DNA of 26,372 bases from JBFHFS01 sp041583495 (GCA_041583495.1 JBFHFS010000065.1:1-26372); one strand, 5' to 3'. Positions 7,753 through 16,166 are shown, numbered from the stretch's first letter. Notes: generated by a model from the letters alone, not told the origin. Numbers and translations: made by a program.

Positions 7753-7760
7753 CAAAAATA
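7753..7760 (-). promoter_or_regulatory. -7 promoter element for crcB
   Basis: Read on the minus strand this is TATTTTTG, an exact TAnnTTTG. The transcript would start only a few bases before the ATG at 7743, giving an almost leaderless mRNA. This position decides the start codon choice. Confidence 0.5.
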
Positions 7761-7821
7761 GGCAAAGAATTTAAAAATCCTCATAAAATGGGTAACAGAG
7801 CCGAAAAACAAGCCCCCAAAA

Positions 7822-7852
7822 ATTGTTTCTTATCACAGAATTATTAATTTTG
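7822..7852 (+). promoter_or_regulatory. Promoter of the EF-G2-type gene
   Basis: ATTG (7822-7825) is followed, after exactly 19 bases, by TAATTTTG (7845-7852). This gives an exact -7 and a one-mismatch -33 with the consensus spacing. Predicted leader is about 50 bases. Confidence 0.65.
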
Positions 7853-7904
7853 AAGGCAATCGATTCTTTTTACTCTTTTATTAACCTTTTTAATACTTTA
7901 CACC

Positions 7905-10061
7905 ATGAAAGTATATCACGCCGATCAGATAAAGAACATCTCGCTGCTTGGTAGCAGCGGCTCGGGTAAAACCACTCTCGCTGAAGCAATGCTTTTTGAG
8001 GGTGGTGTTATCAATCGCAGAGGGAATATTGAGAACAAAAATACGATTTCAGATTATCACCGGGTAGAGCATGAATATGGCTACTCGGTTTTTTCTTCGG
8101 TGCTGTTCACCGAATGGATGGGCAAAAAACTCAATTTCATTGATGCCCCCGGATCCGACGATTTCATCAGCGGAGCCATTAATGCCATGAATGTTACCGA
8201 CACCTCTCTGATGGTCATCAACGCCACCCAGGGTGCGGAAGTGGGATCGTTAAACCTTTTTCGTTATACCAGCAAATCGGGCAAGCCCGTCATTTTCGTG
8301 GTTAATCAACTGGATCACGAAAAAGCCAATTTTGAATCCACCCTTGATTCGATGCGTGAAGCCTTTGGGAAAAAAGTGGTGGTGGTACAATATCCGGTTA
8401 ATGCCGGAACAGGCTTTGATGCACTGGTGGACGTATTAAAGATGAAGATGTACAAATGGGGCCCCGAAGGAGGTGAACCCCAGATCGTGGACATCCCGGA
8501 CAGCGAAAAAGAGCAGGCCGAAAAGCTGCACAACACCCTGGTGGAGTCTGCTGCCGAAAACGACGAAAACCTAATGGAGCTCTTCTTTGAAAAAGGCACC
8601 CTCGACGAAGAAGAGATGCGAAGAGGCATCCGCAAAGGCCTCACCAGCCGCGATTTATTTCCCGTATTCTGCGTCTCGGCAATAAAGGACATGGGGGTAC
8701 GACGCCTCATGGAGTTCCTGGGAAATATAGTTCCCCTGGTATCCCAAATGCCCCCGAAAAAAACCAGCAAGGGCGTAGAGGTAAGCTGCGATCCGGAAGG
8801 CCCCGCCTCCATCTTTGTCTTTAAAACGAGCATCGAACCCCATTTGGGCGAAGTAAGCTTCTTTAAGGTCATGTCGGGAAAAGTGGCCGAAGGCATGGAC
8901 CTGATCAATGTGAACCGGGGGGCAAAAGAGCGTCTCTCACAGCTTTACTGTGTGGCCGGTAACACCCGCCACAAAGTAACCGAATTAGAAGCCGGCGACA
9001 TCGGCGCCACCGTTAAACTCAAGGAAACAAAGACTGACCACACCCTTAACTCAAAGGGATGCGATTACAGTTTCGACCCCATTTCCTATCCGGCGCCTAA
9101 GTTTCGTGCGGCCATTAAACCCATTAACGAGGGCGACGATGAAAAACTCGGAGAGATCCTCCAGCGCATGCACGAAGAAGACCCCACCATTCTCGTGGAG
9201 TATTCCAAGGAATTAAAACAGGTCATCATTCACGGGCAGGGTGAGTTTCACCTCAACACCATGAAATGGCGGATAGAAAACAATGACAAAGTACCCATTG
9301 AATTTATGTCGCCACGCATCCCCTACCGGGAAACCATCACCAAGAAGGCCCGTGCCGACTACCGCCACAAGAAACAGTCGGGAGGTGCCGGCCAATTTGG
9401 GGAGGTTCATCTGATTATCGAACCTTTTTTCGAAGACATGCCGGCCCCAACAACCTATAAGTTTGGCGCACAAGAATTTAAAGTAAACGTCCGTGGAACC
9501 GAAGTAATCGATTTACCCTGGGGTGGTAAGCTGGTGTATTGCAATTGTATTGTAGGCGGATCGATCGACAACCGTTTTATGCCCGCCATATTAAAAGGAC
9601 TCATGGAAAAAATGGAGGAGGGACCGCTGACGGGATCCTACGCCAGAGATATTCGGGTTTGTGTTTACGATGGCAAGATGCACCCGGTCGACTCCAATGA
9701 GATCAGTTTTAAACTGGCCGGCCGTCATGCTTTCTCACAAGCCTTTAAGGAGGCCTCACCCAAGATTCTTGAACCCATCTACGATGTGGAAGTCAGGGTA
9801 CCCTCCGACCGCATGGGAGATGTCATGAGCGACCTGCAAGGCCGTCGCGCACTCATCGAAGGAATGAACAGTGAAAAAGGATTTGAAGTCATCAAGGCCA
9901 AAGTGCCGCTCAAGGAGATGAATAAATACTCTACGTCCCTGAGTTCCATCACCGGAGGCCGTGCCTTTTACACCATGAGCTTCAGCAAATACGACAAAGT
10001 ACCACCTGAAATTCAGGAGAAACTGTTGACCGATTACGAAAAGGTATTCAAAGAAGAATAA
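7905..10061 (+). CDS. Elongation factor G paralogue (EF-G2 type) with degenerate GTPase motifs
   Basis: The 718-residue protein has all five EF-G domains. The P-loop is GSSGSGKT (16-23) rather than the usual AHIDAGKT. Switch I reads EYGYSV (57-62) where EF-G has ERGITI. Switch II is DAPGSDDF (80-87), with Ser84 in place of the catalytic His of DTPGH. The G4 motif is NQLD (134-137) instead of NKMD, and the G5-like VSA lies near 257-259. Domains II-V are well kept, including the domain IV tip HPVDSNEISFKLAGRHAF. In Bacteroides thetaiotaomicron an EF-G2 paralogue is reported to support translocation without GTP hydrolysis; this gene has the same kind of switch II loss. It stands alone between its own promoter and a strong terminator. 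I infer a starvation or energy-sparing translation role, not housekeeping EF-G. Confidence 0.92.
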   Translation: MKVYHADQIKNISLLGSSGSGKTTLAEAMLFEGGVINRRGNIENKNTISDYHRVEHEYGYSVFSSVLFTEWMGKKLNFIDAPGSDDFISGAINAMNVTDTSLMVINATQGAEVGSLNLFRYTSKSGKPVIFVVNQLDHEKANFESTLDSMREAFGKKVVVVQYPVNAGTGFDALVDVLKMKMYKWGPEGGEPQIVDIPDSEKEQAEKLHNTLVESAAENDENLMELFFEKGTLDEEEMRRGIRKGLTSRDLFPVFCVSAIKDMGVRRLMEFLGNIVPLVSQMPPKKTSKGVEVSCDPEGPASIFVFKTSIEPHLGEVSFFKVMSGKVAEGMDLINVNRGAKERLSQLYCVAGNTRHKVTELEAGDIGATVKLKETKTDHTLNSKGCDYSFDPISYPAPKFRAAIKPINEGDDEKLGEILQRMHEEDPTILVEYSKELKQVIIHGQGEFHLNTMKWRIENNDKVPIEFMSPRIPYRETITKKARADYRHKKQSGGAGQFGEVHLIIEPFFEDMPAPTTYKFGAQEFKVNVRGTEVIDLPWGGKLVYCNCIVGGSIDNRFMPAILKGLMEKMEEGPLTGSYARDIRVCVYDGKMHPVDSNEISFKLAGRHAFSQAFKEASPKILEPIYDVEVRVPSDRMGDVMSDLQGRRALIEGMNSEKGFEVIKAKVPLKEMNKYSTSLSSITGGRAFYTMSFSKYDKVPPEIQEKLLTDYEKVFKEE

Positions 10062-10088
10062 CCCGTACTTAATAGTATTGTTAATACC

Positions 10089-10125
10089 TATGGCGTTTCG
10101 GACCTCTGAAACGCCATACTTTTTT
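10089..10125 (+). terminator. Strong rho-independent terminator after the EF-G2 gene
   Basis: An 11-bp perfect stem (10089-10099 with 10108-10118), 8-base loop and a T-rich tail (10120-10125) lie 28 bases after the stop codon. Confidence 0.9.
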
Positions 10126-10218
10126 CATCCCCGCCGTTAAAACGGACCAAAGCCCCGTTCTATCGCCCCGGAGCACAAAAAAAAAGTGATAATCCAGGCA
10201 TAAATCCCCGAAATGGCG

Positions 10219-10226
10219 TATATTTA
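10219..10226 (+). promoter_or_regulatory. Candidate -7 element for the MCE operon
   Basis: TATATTTA matches TAnnTTTG except for the final G and lies 75 bases before the first gene of the operon. No good -33 element accompanies it. Confidence 0.3.
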
Positions 10227-10300
10227 GGAGCTGAGACCCCAGGCCTCAAAAATGTTTTTTTACCCATGCTTGCAACTTGTAGTAACCAAAGAATCACCGA

Positions 10301-11308
10301 ATGAAGACCCGCACTCAAAAGATTCGATTGGGATTATTCATAGTGATGAGCGCGTCAATTCTGGTATTTCTCATCGTCTATTTTACTGCCCGTGAGCTTC
10401 TGGAAAAGACCGACATCTACTACACTGAATTCCACGATGTTTCCGTAAACGGGATGGAAGTAGGCAGTTCGGTTAAATACCTGGGTATCAAAGTAGGAAC
10501 CATCTCCGCCATCCGAATCAATCCCGAGGATATAACAGGGGTAATTGTGGAACTTTCCTTAAAACACAACACCGCCATTAAAGCCGATGCCAAGGCCGAC
10601 ATCATCGCCATCGGCATCACCGGGCTTAAATCGATCGAGATACGAGGGGGAAGCAACGAAGCCCCCCTGCTTCATCCCAAATCCTTCATCGAAGCAGGCA
10701 GCTCCATGACGGAAGACATTACGGAGATGGCCGAGATGATTGCCATAAAAACCGAACGCCTCATCGACAATCTTACCCTGTTTACCCGGCCCGAAAACCT
10801 CAACAAGATCACCCGGGCAGCGGACAAAATAGCACAGGTAGCCGACCACGCAGATCTTGTTCTTCTGAAAACAGATGCCATTCTGGGCGAAAACAGGGAG
10901 AACATACGCAACACCGTTGTGATGGCCCACGATATCAGCACCACCCTTCTTGCCTCCAGCCTCCAGTTAGAGCAGACTGTCGAGAAGGTAAATCAATATA
11001 TTACCGGGGATACCATCACGGGTATTCTGGCCAATATCCGGGATCTCACTCAAAAGCTTAATGAAGCCAACGTCAAGGAGCTGGTAGAGAGCCTTACCGG
11101 CATCGCCCAACAAACACAGCAATTGCTTTTAAGTCTGGATGACGACATCAATAAAGGCAGCCGCGGGATTGTCCGGAGTCAGGAGATGCTCCAATCGATC
11201 CTTCGAAATCTGGACGAGGCTTCTCATAAAATCAATCAAAACCCATCGGTCCTGCTCCGGGGTACGAACCTCAAAAAATCGCCCGACCATCAGCTAAAAA
11301 AGAAATAA
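10301..11308 (+). CDS. MCE-domain lipid-binding protein (MlaD-like)
   Basis: MCE proteins form periplasmic hexamers that carry phospholipids between inner and outer membranes with an ABC transporter. The 335-residue product has one N-terminal membrane anchor (about 9-29) and a single MCE domain (about 38-120), with VNGMEVGSSVKYLGIKVG as its core strand motif. A long, mostly helical C-terminal part (about 140-320) could form a needle or tunnel as in longer MCE proteins. It is nearly twice the length of E. coli MlaD. It is the first gene of a tight operon (1 base to the next gene) with an auxiliary lipoprotein, permease and ATPase. The substrate cannot be read from sequence; phospholipid is the likely one. 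Confidence 0.92.
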   Translation: MKTRTQKIRLGLFIVMSASILVFLIVYFTARELLEKTDIYYTEFHDVSVNGMEVGSSVKYLGIKVGTISAIRINPEDITGVIVELSLKHNTAIKADAKADIIAIGITGLKSIEIRGGSNEAPLLHPKSFIEAGSSMTEDITEMAEMIAIKTERLIDNLTLFTRPENLNKITRAADKIAQVADHADLVLLKTDAILGENRENIRNTVVMAHDISTTLLASSLQLEQTVEKVNQYITGDTITGILANIRDLTQKLNEANVKELVESLTGIAQQTQQLLLSLDDDINKGSRGIVRSQEMLQSILRNLDEASHKINQNPSVLLRGTNLKKSPDHQLKKK

Positions 11309-11309
11309 T

Positions 11310-11942
11310 ATGGCACGACATCCCGTTCTCATCTTATCACTTTTCCTGATCGTTGGTGGCTGCAGCACACCAAAGCAGACCATGAACCAATACTATCTGC
11401 TTCAATTGCCCGAACAAGCAGAGGAAGCCTCACCCGACACCACTTTTCAAATGGATGCGCTTTGCCTTATCAACCCGGTAGCAGTGCACCCGGCCTTTGC
11501 AGAACGAAGAATTGCCATAAGAGACCACTCTCATCGGGTAGAATATTTCGACACCCATCAATGGGCCGTAAAACCCGCTGATTTCTTTTTTGAGATGGTG
11601 CTGGATTTCATTTCCCACCAGCACCTTTTCAAACAAGTAGCCACCAGATACTGGCAAACCAAGCCCGATTACACTCTCGAGACCAACATCCTGACAATGG
11701 AAGTGGAAAATATGGGCTCCATTTTTAAAGTTCACTTGAAAGTAGAATTTATTTTAAGAGCCACGGGTTCCAATCAGATTGTTGTAGACCACCGCATAAA
11801 ACGCGAGGCTTCCCTAAAGCAAAAAGACTTAAACGAGATGGCCGCCACGTTAAGTCAGATGTTTTACGAAGAGTTATTGAACTTCACCCAACAAATAAAG
11901 GGTGAACCAGCCCCCGCAATTCCAGACACAAAGTCTAATTAA
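11310..11942 (+). CDS. ABC-type transport auxiliary lipoprotein (PqiC/DUF330-like)
   Basis: The 210-residue protein has a lipoprotein signal ending LIVGGC (Cys18). The conserved YYLLQLP strand follows, then the family-typical AERRIAIRDHSHRVEYFDTHQWAVKP segment read as RIAIRD and VEYFDTHQWAV. It fits the PqiC/ABC_trans_aux family, outer-membrane lipoproteins that dock MCE assemblies. It is separated by a single base from the MCE gene and by 12 bases from the permease gene, so it is clearly part of the same transport system. Its probable role is to link the MCE assembly to the inner face of the outer membrane. Confidence 0.82.
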   Translation: MARHPVLILSLFLIVGGCSTPKQTMNQYYLLQLPEQAEEASPDTTFQMDALCLINPVAVHPAFAERRIAIRDHSHRVEYFDTHQWAVKPADFFFEMVLDFISHQHLFKQVATRYWQTKPDYTLETNILTMEVENMGSIFKVHLKVEFILRATGSNQIVVDHRIKREASLKQKDLNEMAATLSQMFYEELLNFTQQIKGEPAPAIPDTKSN

Positions 11943-11954
11943 CCCACGGATCAA

Positions 11955-13070
11955 GTGAAGACGAAACAGCAGCGGAAACAGAATAATTTTGTGGTAAAAG
12001 ACCGCACTATTTTTCTCTTCGATTCCCTGAGCATATACAATTCGTCAGCCTTGCTCGAAACAGTTGAGTGGCTGCTTCAACAAGAAGAGGGACAGACTCT
12101 TACCCTCGACCTTTCAGGGCTTACCAAAATTGACAGTGCAGGGGTCATTACGCTCCACCATCTGCAGGAAGAAGCCCAAAAAAACAACACCCCTTTGGAA
12201 CAAACAGGAGCCACCCCTTCCATAGCAGAAAAGCTGGAGCTTTTCAAACCAAATCCGTACACCAAAAAACCTGATGCGCCTGCCCTGCACCCCCTGGAAA
12301 ATATCGGGAACAAAGCCACCAGGTTTGTGAATGAGTATGTCATCAAGTTCTCCTTTTTTATGGCAGATGTGCTTTTTTGGTCGGCCACGGATCTATTCAG
12401 CACGCGGCAACGCCGGAAAGGGGAATTTGTAAACCAGGCCATTTCCATTGGCGTAAATGCAGTCCCCATTGTAGTGACCCTCTCTTTTATTATCGGTTTG
12501 GTTTTGGCTCTGCAATCAGCCTCCCAGCTTCAAACCTTTGGCGCGAACATTTACATTGTCGATTTAATAGTCATTTCCATGATGGCTGAGATGGGCCCTC
12601 TGATTACGGCCATTTTGATTGCCGGCCGAAGCGGCTCAGCCATCGCAGCCGAAATTGCCACCATGAAGGTCACCTCCGAACTGGACGCCCTCAAAACAAT
12701 GGGTCTTAACCCCTTGCGATTTTTGGTAGTCCCCAAGATATACGGCAGCCTCATAACGCTTCCCTTCCTCACCATCCTGGCCAGCGTGGCAGGCATCATC
12801 GGCGGGGCCACTGTAGCACTGACCTATCTGGACATAACCCCGGAAATCTTCATAAACCGAATGCCCCAGGTCCTCTATCAAAAGGATATTTTCACGAGCA
12901 TCGTCAAGAGCCTGGTGTACGCCCTAATCATCGTTATCACCGGTAGTTTCCTCGGCTTTCAGGCCGAACGGGGCGCTGAAGGAGTAGGTAATGAAACCAC
13001 AAAATCGGTCGTTGCCTCCATCACCCTGGTGATCATTGCCGACAGCATTTTAGGCCTTATTTTTTATTAA
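11955..13070 (+). CDS. STAS-MlaE fusion: MCE transporter permease with built-in MlaB-like domain
   Basis: The 371-residue product joins two parts that are separate proteins in E. coli. Residues about 12-100 form a STAS domain with the signature LTLDLSGL and IDSAGV (59-64), matching MlaB. Residues about 115-371 form the MlaE permease, with an amphipathic N-terminal helix, about five membrane helices, MAEMGPLITAILIAGRSGSA, and the coupling loop SELDALKTMGLNP that contacts the ATPase. The start is GTG at 11955, 12 bases after the lipoprotein gene. The ATPase gene follows after 3 bases. Together they should form the inner-membrane ABC engine for MCE-driven lipid transport. Confidence 0.93.
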   Translation: MKTKQQRKQNNFVVKDRTIFLFDSLSIYNSSALLETVEWLLQQEEGQTLTLDLSGLTKIDSAGVITLHHLQEEAQKNNTPLEQTGATPSIAEKLELFKPNPYTKKPDAPALHPLENIGNKATRFVNEYVIKFSFFMADVLFWSATDLFSTRQRRKGEFVNQAISIGVNAVPIVVTLSFIIGLVLALQSASQLQTFGANIYIVDLIVISMMAEMGPLITAILIAGRSGSAIAAEIATMKVTSELDALKTMGLNPLRFLVVPKIYGSLITLPFLTILASVAGIIGGATVALTYLDITPEIFINRMPQVLYQKDIFTSIVKSLVYALIIVITGSFLGFQAERGAEGVGNETTKSVVASITLVIIADSILGLIFY

Positions 13071-13073
13071 ACC

Positions 13074-13826
13074 ATGAGCGACCAACCCATCATACAGGTA
13101 AGGGGGCTCTCAAAAGCCTTTGACGAGCGCATCGTCCTTTCGGACATATCCTTCGACGTTTACCCGGAAGAGATCACGGTCCTTTTGGGGGGAAGCGGTT
13201 CCGGAAAGAGCACCATTCTTAAACACCTATTGGGCCTATACCCCCTGGAGCCGGACATCGTAAGGATTTTTGGGCGCGACATCGCCACCATGGACGACGA
13301 CGAACAGCAAAAGTTTTATATGCGGCTGGGGGTTTTATATCAAAACGGCGCACTCCTTAATTCACTCCCGCTGGCCGACAATATTTCGTTGGCTCTGGAA
13401 CAGCACAGCGACCTGCCCGACAACCTGATAGAGGAGATGGTGCGCATGAAACTGAGCCTTGTAAACCTCGAAGATGCCTACGATCTATTCCCCTCTGAGC
13501 TGAGCGGGGGAATGCTCAAGAGAGCCGCTCTGGCCAGAGCCATCATCATGGATCCACCCCTCCTCTTTTGCGATGAGCCCGGATCGGGGCTGGACCCCGT
13601 GTCGCTGGCTGGCCTGGATCAACTCATCCTCAACCTTAAAAAACAGCTGGGAATGACCATCTTAATCGTAACGCATGAGGTTGCGAGTGTGATGCGAATT
13701 GCCGATAGAATCATCTTCGTAAAAGACTCCGAAATAACTTTCTCCGGAACGCTCGAAGAAGCCCTGGCCTCGAACAACCAGGCCTTAAAAGATTTTTTTG
13801 GCAAAGGGAAAGGAACCCGACTCTAA
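13074..13826 (+). CDS. MlaF-like ABC transporter ATPase
   Basis: This 250-residue ATPase powers the MCE lipid transporter. Visible motifs are Walker A GGSGSGKST (39-47), the Q-loop (Gln90), ABC signature LSGGM (143-147), Walker B with catalytic Glu in LLFCDEPGSGLDP (163-175), and the switch His in VTHEV (His201). LSGGMLKRAALARA and the CDEP version of Walker B are typical of the MlaF/Mkl family. It is the last gene of the operon, 3 bases after the permease gene. No clear terminator separates it from the convergent MATE gene 39 bases on. Confidence 0.94.
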   Translation: MSDQPIIQVRGLSKAFDERIVLSDISFDVYPEEITVLLGGSGSGKSTILKHLLGLYPLEPDIVRIFGRDIATMDDDEQQKFYMRLGVLYQNGALLNSLPLADNISLALEQHSDLPDNLIEEMVRMKLSLVNLEDAYDLFPSELSGGMLKRAALARAIIMDPPLLFCDEPGSGLDPVSLAGLDQLILNLKKQLGMTILIVTHEVASVMRIADRIIFVKDSEITFSGTLEEALASNNQALKDFFGKGKGTRL

Positions 13827-13865
13827 CAGCCCTGTTCCTCACCGGAGAACCCCCTTTAACTCATC

Positions 13866-15149
13866 CTAAAGACGCGGATAGAGCCAGCTTAGCAGAACAC
13901 TTCGGCTCAGCATGAACAGCCACATACTAATCCAAAGGGCATGATTCTGAAAATAGGGAAAAAGCAGGTAGAAAGGCAAGAAAAAAAAGCCACCGGCAGC
14001 TATCAACATAGTATTACGCATTGCTTTCGAGGCGGTGGTGCCAATGTAAATGCCATCCCAGATATAGGAGCCAAAACTCACCAAAGGCATGGTAATAATC
14101 CAAATCAGATATTCCCCTCCAATCTCCACCACCGATGCCTGATCGGTAAAAAAGGCCAATAACCTGCTGCCGGCCAAACCATAAGCCAGGGAAAAAAACA
14201 AACCCAAAGAACCACCCCAAACCAACAGATTTTTCACTGCCTTGTTTAAGGATTGTTTATCGTTCGACCCAAACCATTTACCCACCATGGCTTCAGCAGC
14301 ATAGGCAAAACCATCCAAAAAGTAAGAAAACAAAAACAAGAATTGAAGCAACGCACTGTTTGCTGCCAGGATATCGTCCCCCATACCTGCCGACCTTGAA
14401 GTAAAAAAAGTAAACACCGAGATAACGCAAAGCGTGCGAACAAAAATATCGGCCCCCACATTCAAGAAGCGGCTTAACCCATTTCGAATGAGTGCCAACT
14501 TAACGGTAAACAGGCTCCACACCCAGGAGTACTTCCGGAAAAACAGAATTAAAGCCAGAATCAGCCCCACATATTGACCAACAACCGAGCCCAGGGCCAC
14601 TCCGGATACCTCCAAATGAAATACCCGCACAAACAGGAAACTGGCCCCCACATTCACCAGGTTCACCGTCACGGCGATAACCATCGGATAAAAAGCATTT
14701 TGCATCCCCAAAAACCAGCCATAAAAAACCATTAGGGAAATAGCGGCCGGAGCGGCCCATATTCGGATATAAAAATAGTCCCTGGCCAGGCTTTCAACCT
14801 CCACCGAGCCCTCGAGCAACCAAAAACTCATTCGTTCCAGGGGTCCCTGGAACAGCAAGAGCATCAGCGAACCAACAAGGGCCATCATCAACCCTTGTTG
14901 CAACACTCTCGCCATCGCAAAACGATCGTCCCTCCCAAAGGACTGGGCAGCCAAACCACTCAGGCTCATCCTTAAAAAGGCAAAGCCCCAGTACACGAAA
15001 TTAAAGATGACCCCACCCAATGCCACGGCCCCCATGAAAAGGGAGCCATTTAAATGACCCATCAAAAACATATCGACCATTCCCAAAAGAGGAACCGTGA
15101 GGTTGGTGAGAATATTGGGCAGAGCTAAACGAAGAATCTCTTTATTCAT
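13866..15149 (-). CDS. MATE family efflux transporter (DinF-like)
   Basis: The 427-residue membrane protein has about 12 hydrophobic helices in two MATE repeats. N-terminal family features are LALPNILTNL, VDMFLMGHL and LSGLAAQSFGRDD, and the second repeat shows LDGFAYAAEAMVGKWFG. These place it in the DinF branch. Such proteins export drugs or metabolites using Na+ or H+ gradients; the substrate is not predictable. The gene is convergent with the MCE operon and divergent from the superoxide dismutase gene across a 323-base gap, with its own promoter there. Confidence 0.92.
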   Translation of the reverse strand: MNKEILRLALPNILTNLTVPLLGMVDMFLMGHLNGSLFMGAVALGGVIFNFVYWGFAFLRMSLSGLAAQSFGRDDRFAMARVLQQGLMMALVGSLMLLLFQGPLERMSFWLLEGSVEVESLARDYFYIRIWAAPAAISLMVFYGWFLGMQNAFYPMVIAVTVNLVNVGASFLFVRVFHLEVSGVALGSVVGQYVGLILALILFFRKYSWVWSLFTVKLALIRNGLSRFLNVGADIFVRTLCVISVFTFFTSRSAGMGDDILAANSALLQFLFLFSYFLDGFAYAAEAMVGKWFGSNDKQSLNKAVKNLLVWGGSLGLFFSLAYGLAGSRLLAFFTDQASVVEIGGEYLIWIITMPLVSFGSYIWDGIYIGTTASKAMRNTMLIAAGGFFFLPFYLLFPYFQNHALWISMWLFMLSRSVLLSWLYPRL

Positions 15150-15251
15150 GAACCGGGAGTTTTGGAACGCCCTGCATGATTCGCGGAATACCGGTTAATT
15201 TTACCGGGCAGATCCACAAGTGTTAACCATCCCACAGGAGCTATCAATTGC

Positions 15252-15259
15252 CAAAGATA
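15252..15259 (-). promoter_or_regulatory. -7 promoter element for the MATE gene
   Basis: On the minus strand TATCTTTG is an exact TAnnTTTG, about 100 bases before the start codon. A matching -33 is not evident. Confidence 0.5.
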
Positions 15260-15322
15260 GGGACAATATAGCCGAAACCACCCTTCCACACAGAGAGGAG
15301 CATTAACATTCACCAACACTTT

Positions 15323-15345
15323 TTATTTGGATTTATTCCAAATAA
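15323..15345. promoter_or_regulatory. Perfect 9-5-9 palindrome upstream of sodA, possible operator
   Basis: TTATTTGGA-tttat-TCCAAATAA is a perfect inverted repeat of 9-base arms with a 5-base spacer. It lies 127 bases upstream of the superoxide dismutase start and 173 bases from the MATE start. It overlaps a near-consensus -7 (TTTATTTG). The dimeric-site geometry suggests a transcription factor operator; the factor is unknown. Confidence 0.5.
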
Positions 15346-15428
15346 CCTCAAACAAAAGAACACTCCATCTGTTTAAACCCTAGAAAGCGGCACGAAGAAA
15401 CATGACGCCTCTTCAAAAGCCGGGATTT

Positions 15429-15459
15429 TTTGAAAAGCATCAACTAAATATTAATTTAA
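15429..15459 (+). promoter_or_regulatory. Candidate promoter of sodA
   Basis: TTTG (15429-15432), a 19-base spacer and TAATTTAA (15452-15459; two mismatches to TAnnTTTG) give the consensus -33/-7 geometry, ending 13 bases before the ATG. Confidence 0.4.
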
Positions 15460-15472
15460 AAATCAAATTACT

Positions 15473-16075
15473 ATGTCATTCGAACTACCAAAATTAGATT
15501 ACGCCTACGATGCACTGGAGCCACACATCGACGCACGCACCATGGAGATTCACCACACCAAGCACCATGCAGGCTATACCAACAATCTCAATGCAGCCAT
15601 AAAAGATACCGATCTATCGGGAAAATCGATCGAACAACTGTTATCGACGATATCCAAACTGCCCGTAGCAGTGCGTAATAATGGTGGTGGATTTTTCAAT
15701 CATCAGCTTTTTTGGAAAGTAATGAGCCCCAAAGGAGGAGGCAACCCACAGGGAGAAGTACTGCAGGCTATAGAGAAAAACTTTGGCTCCTTCGACCAGT
15801 TCAAGGAAAAATTCAATCATGCTGCAGCTACCCGGTTTGGATCAGGATGGGCCTGGCTGGTATTACAAGACAATCACAAACTGGTAATTTCTTCAACCCC
15901 CAACCAGGACAATCCACTCATGGATCTGGCCGAGGTAAAGGGAAAACCTATTCTGGGGTTAGATGTATGGGAACACGCCTACTACCTCAAATACCAAAAC
16001 CGTCGACCCGAGTACATTGGGGCCTTTTGGAATGTTGTAAACTGGGATGAAGTTGCGGCACGACTGAAAGGCTAA
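15473..16075 (+). CDS. sodA: Superoxide dismutase, Mn-type (Fe/Mn family)
   Basis: It converts superoxide to hydrogen peroxide and oxygen. The 200-residue protein has the four metal ligands of the Fe/Mn family: His27 (in EIHHTKHH), His77 (FFNHQLFW), Asp164 and His168 (LDVWEHAYY). GGGFFNH around the second ligand and Gln145 in TPNQDNPL resemble Mn enzymes rather than Fe enzymes, which usually carry AQ and a Gln in the earlier position. Some Bacteroidota enzymes are cambialistic, so metal use is not certain. It is a single-gene unit closed by a terminator, with a palindrome upstream that could regulate it. Confidence 0.95.
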   Translation: MSFELPKLDYAYDALEPHIDARTMEIHHTKHHAGYTNNLNAAIKDTDLSGKSIEQLLSTISKLPVAVRNNGGGFFNHQLFWKVMSPKGGGNPQGEVLQAIEKNFGSFDQFKEKFNHAAATRFGSGWAWLVLQDNHKLVISSTPNQDNPLMDLAEVKGKPILGLDVWEHAYYLKYQNRRPEYIGAFWNVVNWDEVAARLKG

Positions 16076-16096
16076 TAACCCGTAAAATTTTGCACA

Positions 16097-16130
16097 AAAG
16101 CCCGATTCTCCGAAGAGAACCGGGCTTTTT
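16097..16130 (+). terminator. Terminator of sodA
   Basis: AAAAGCCCG at 16097-16105 pairs with CGGGCTTTT at 16121-16129, continued by TTCTC with GAGAA around a CGAA loop and one mismatch. It ends in a T-run 22 bases after the stop codon. Confidence 0.85.
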
Positions 16131-16166
16131 AGGCTTCCGACCCGAAAAGGCAGCCCCCAGCAATAA

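Larger units (their letters stand above)
15150..15472. other. Divergent intergenic region between the MATE and superoxide dismutase genes
   Basis: No open frame of note lies in these 323 bases. It holds a minus-strand promoter near 15252, a 9-5-9 palindrome at 15323-15345 and a plus-strand promoter candidate at 15429-15459, each listed separately. Confidence 0.6.

Noticed and set aside
7756..7904. Possible fluoride riboswitch upstream of crcB
   Set aside because: I looked for the conserved GGCGAT-type and paired segments on the minus strand and found none; the promoter lies right at the start codon.
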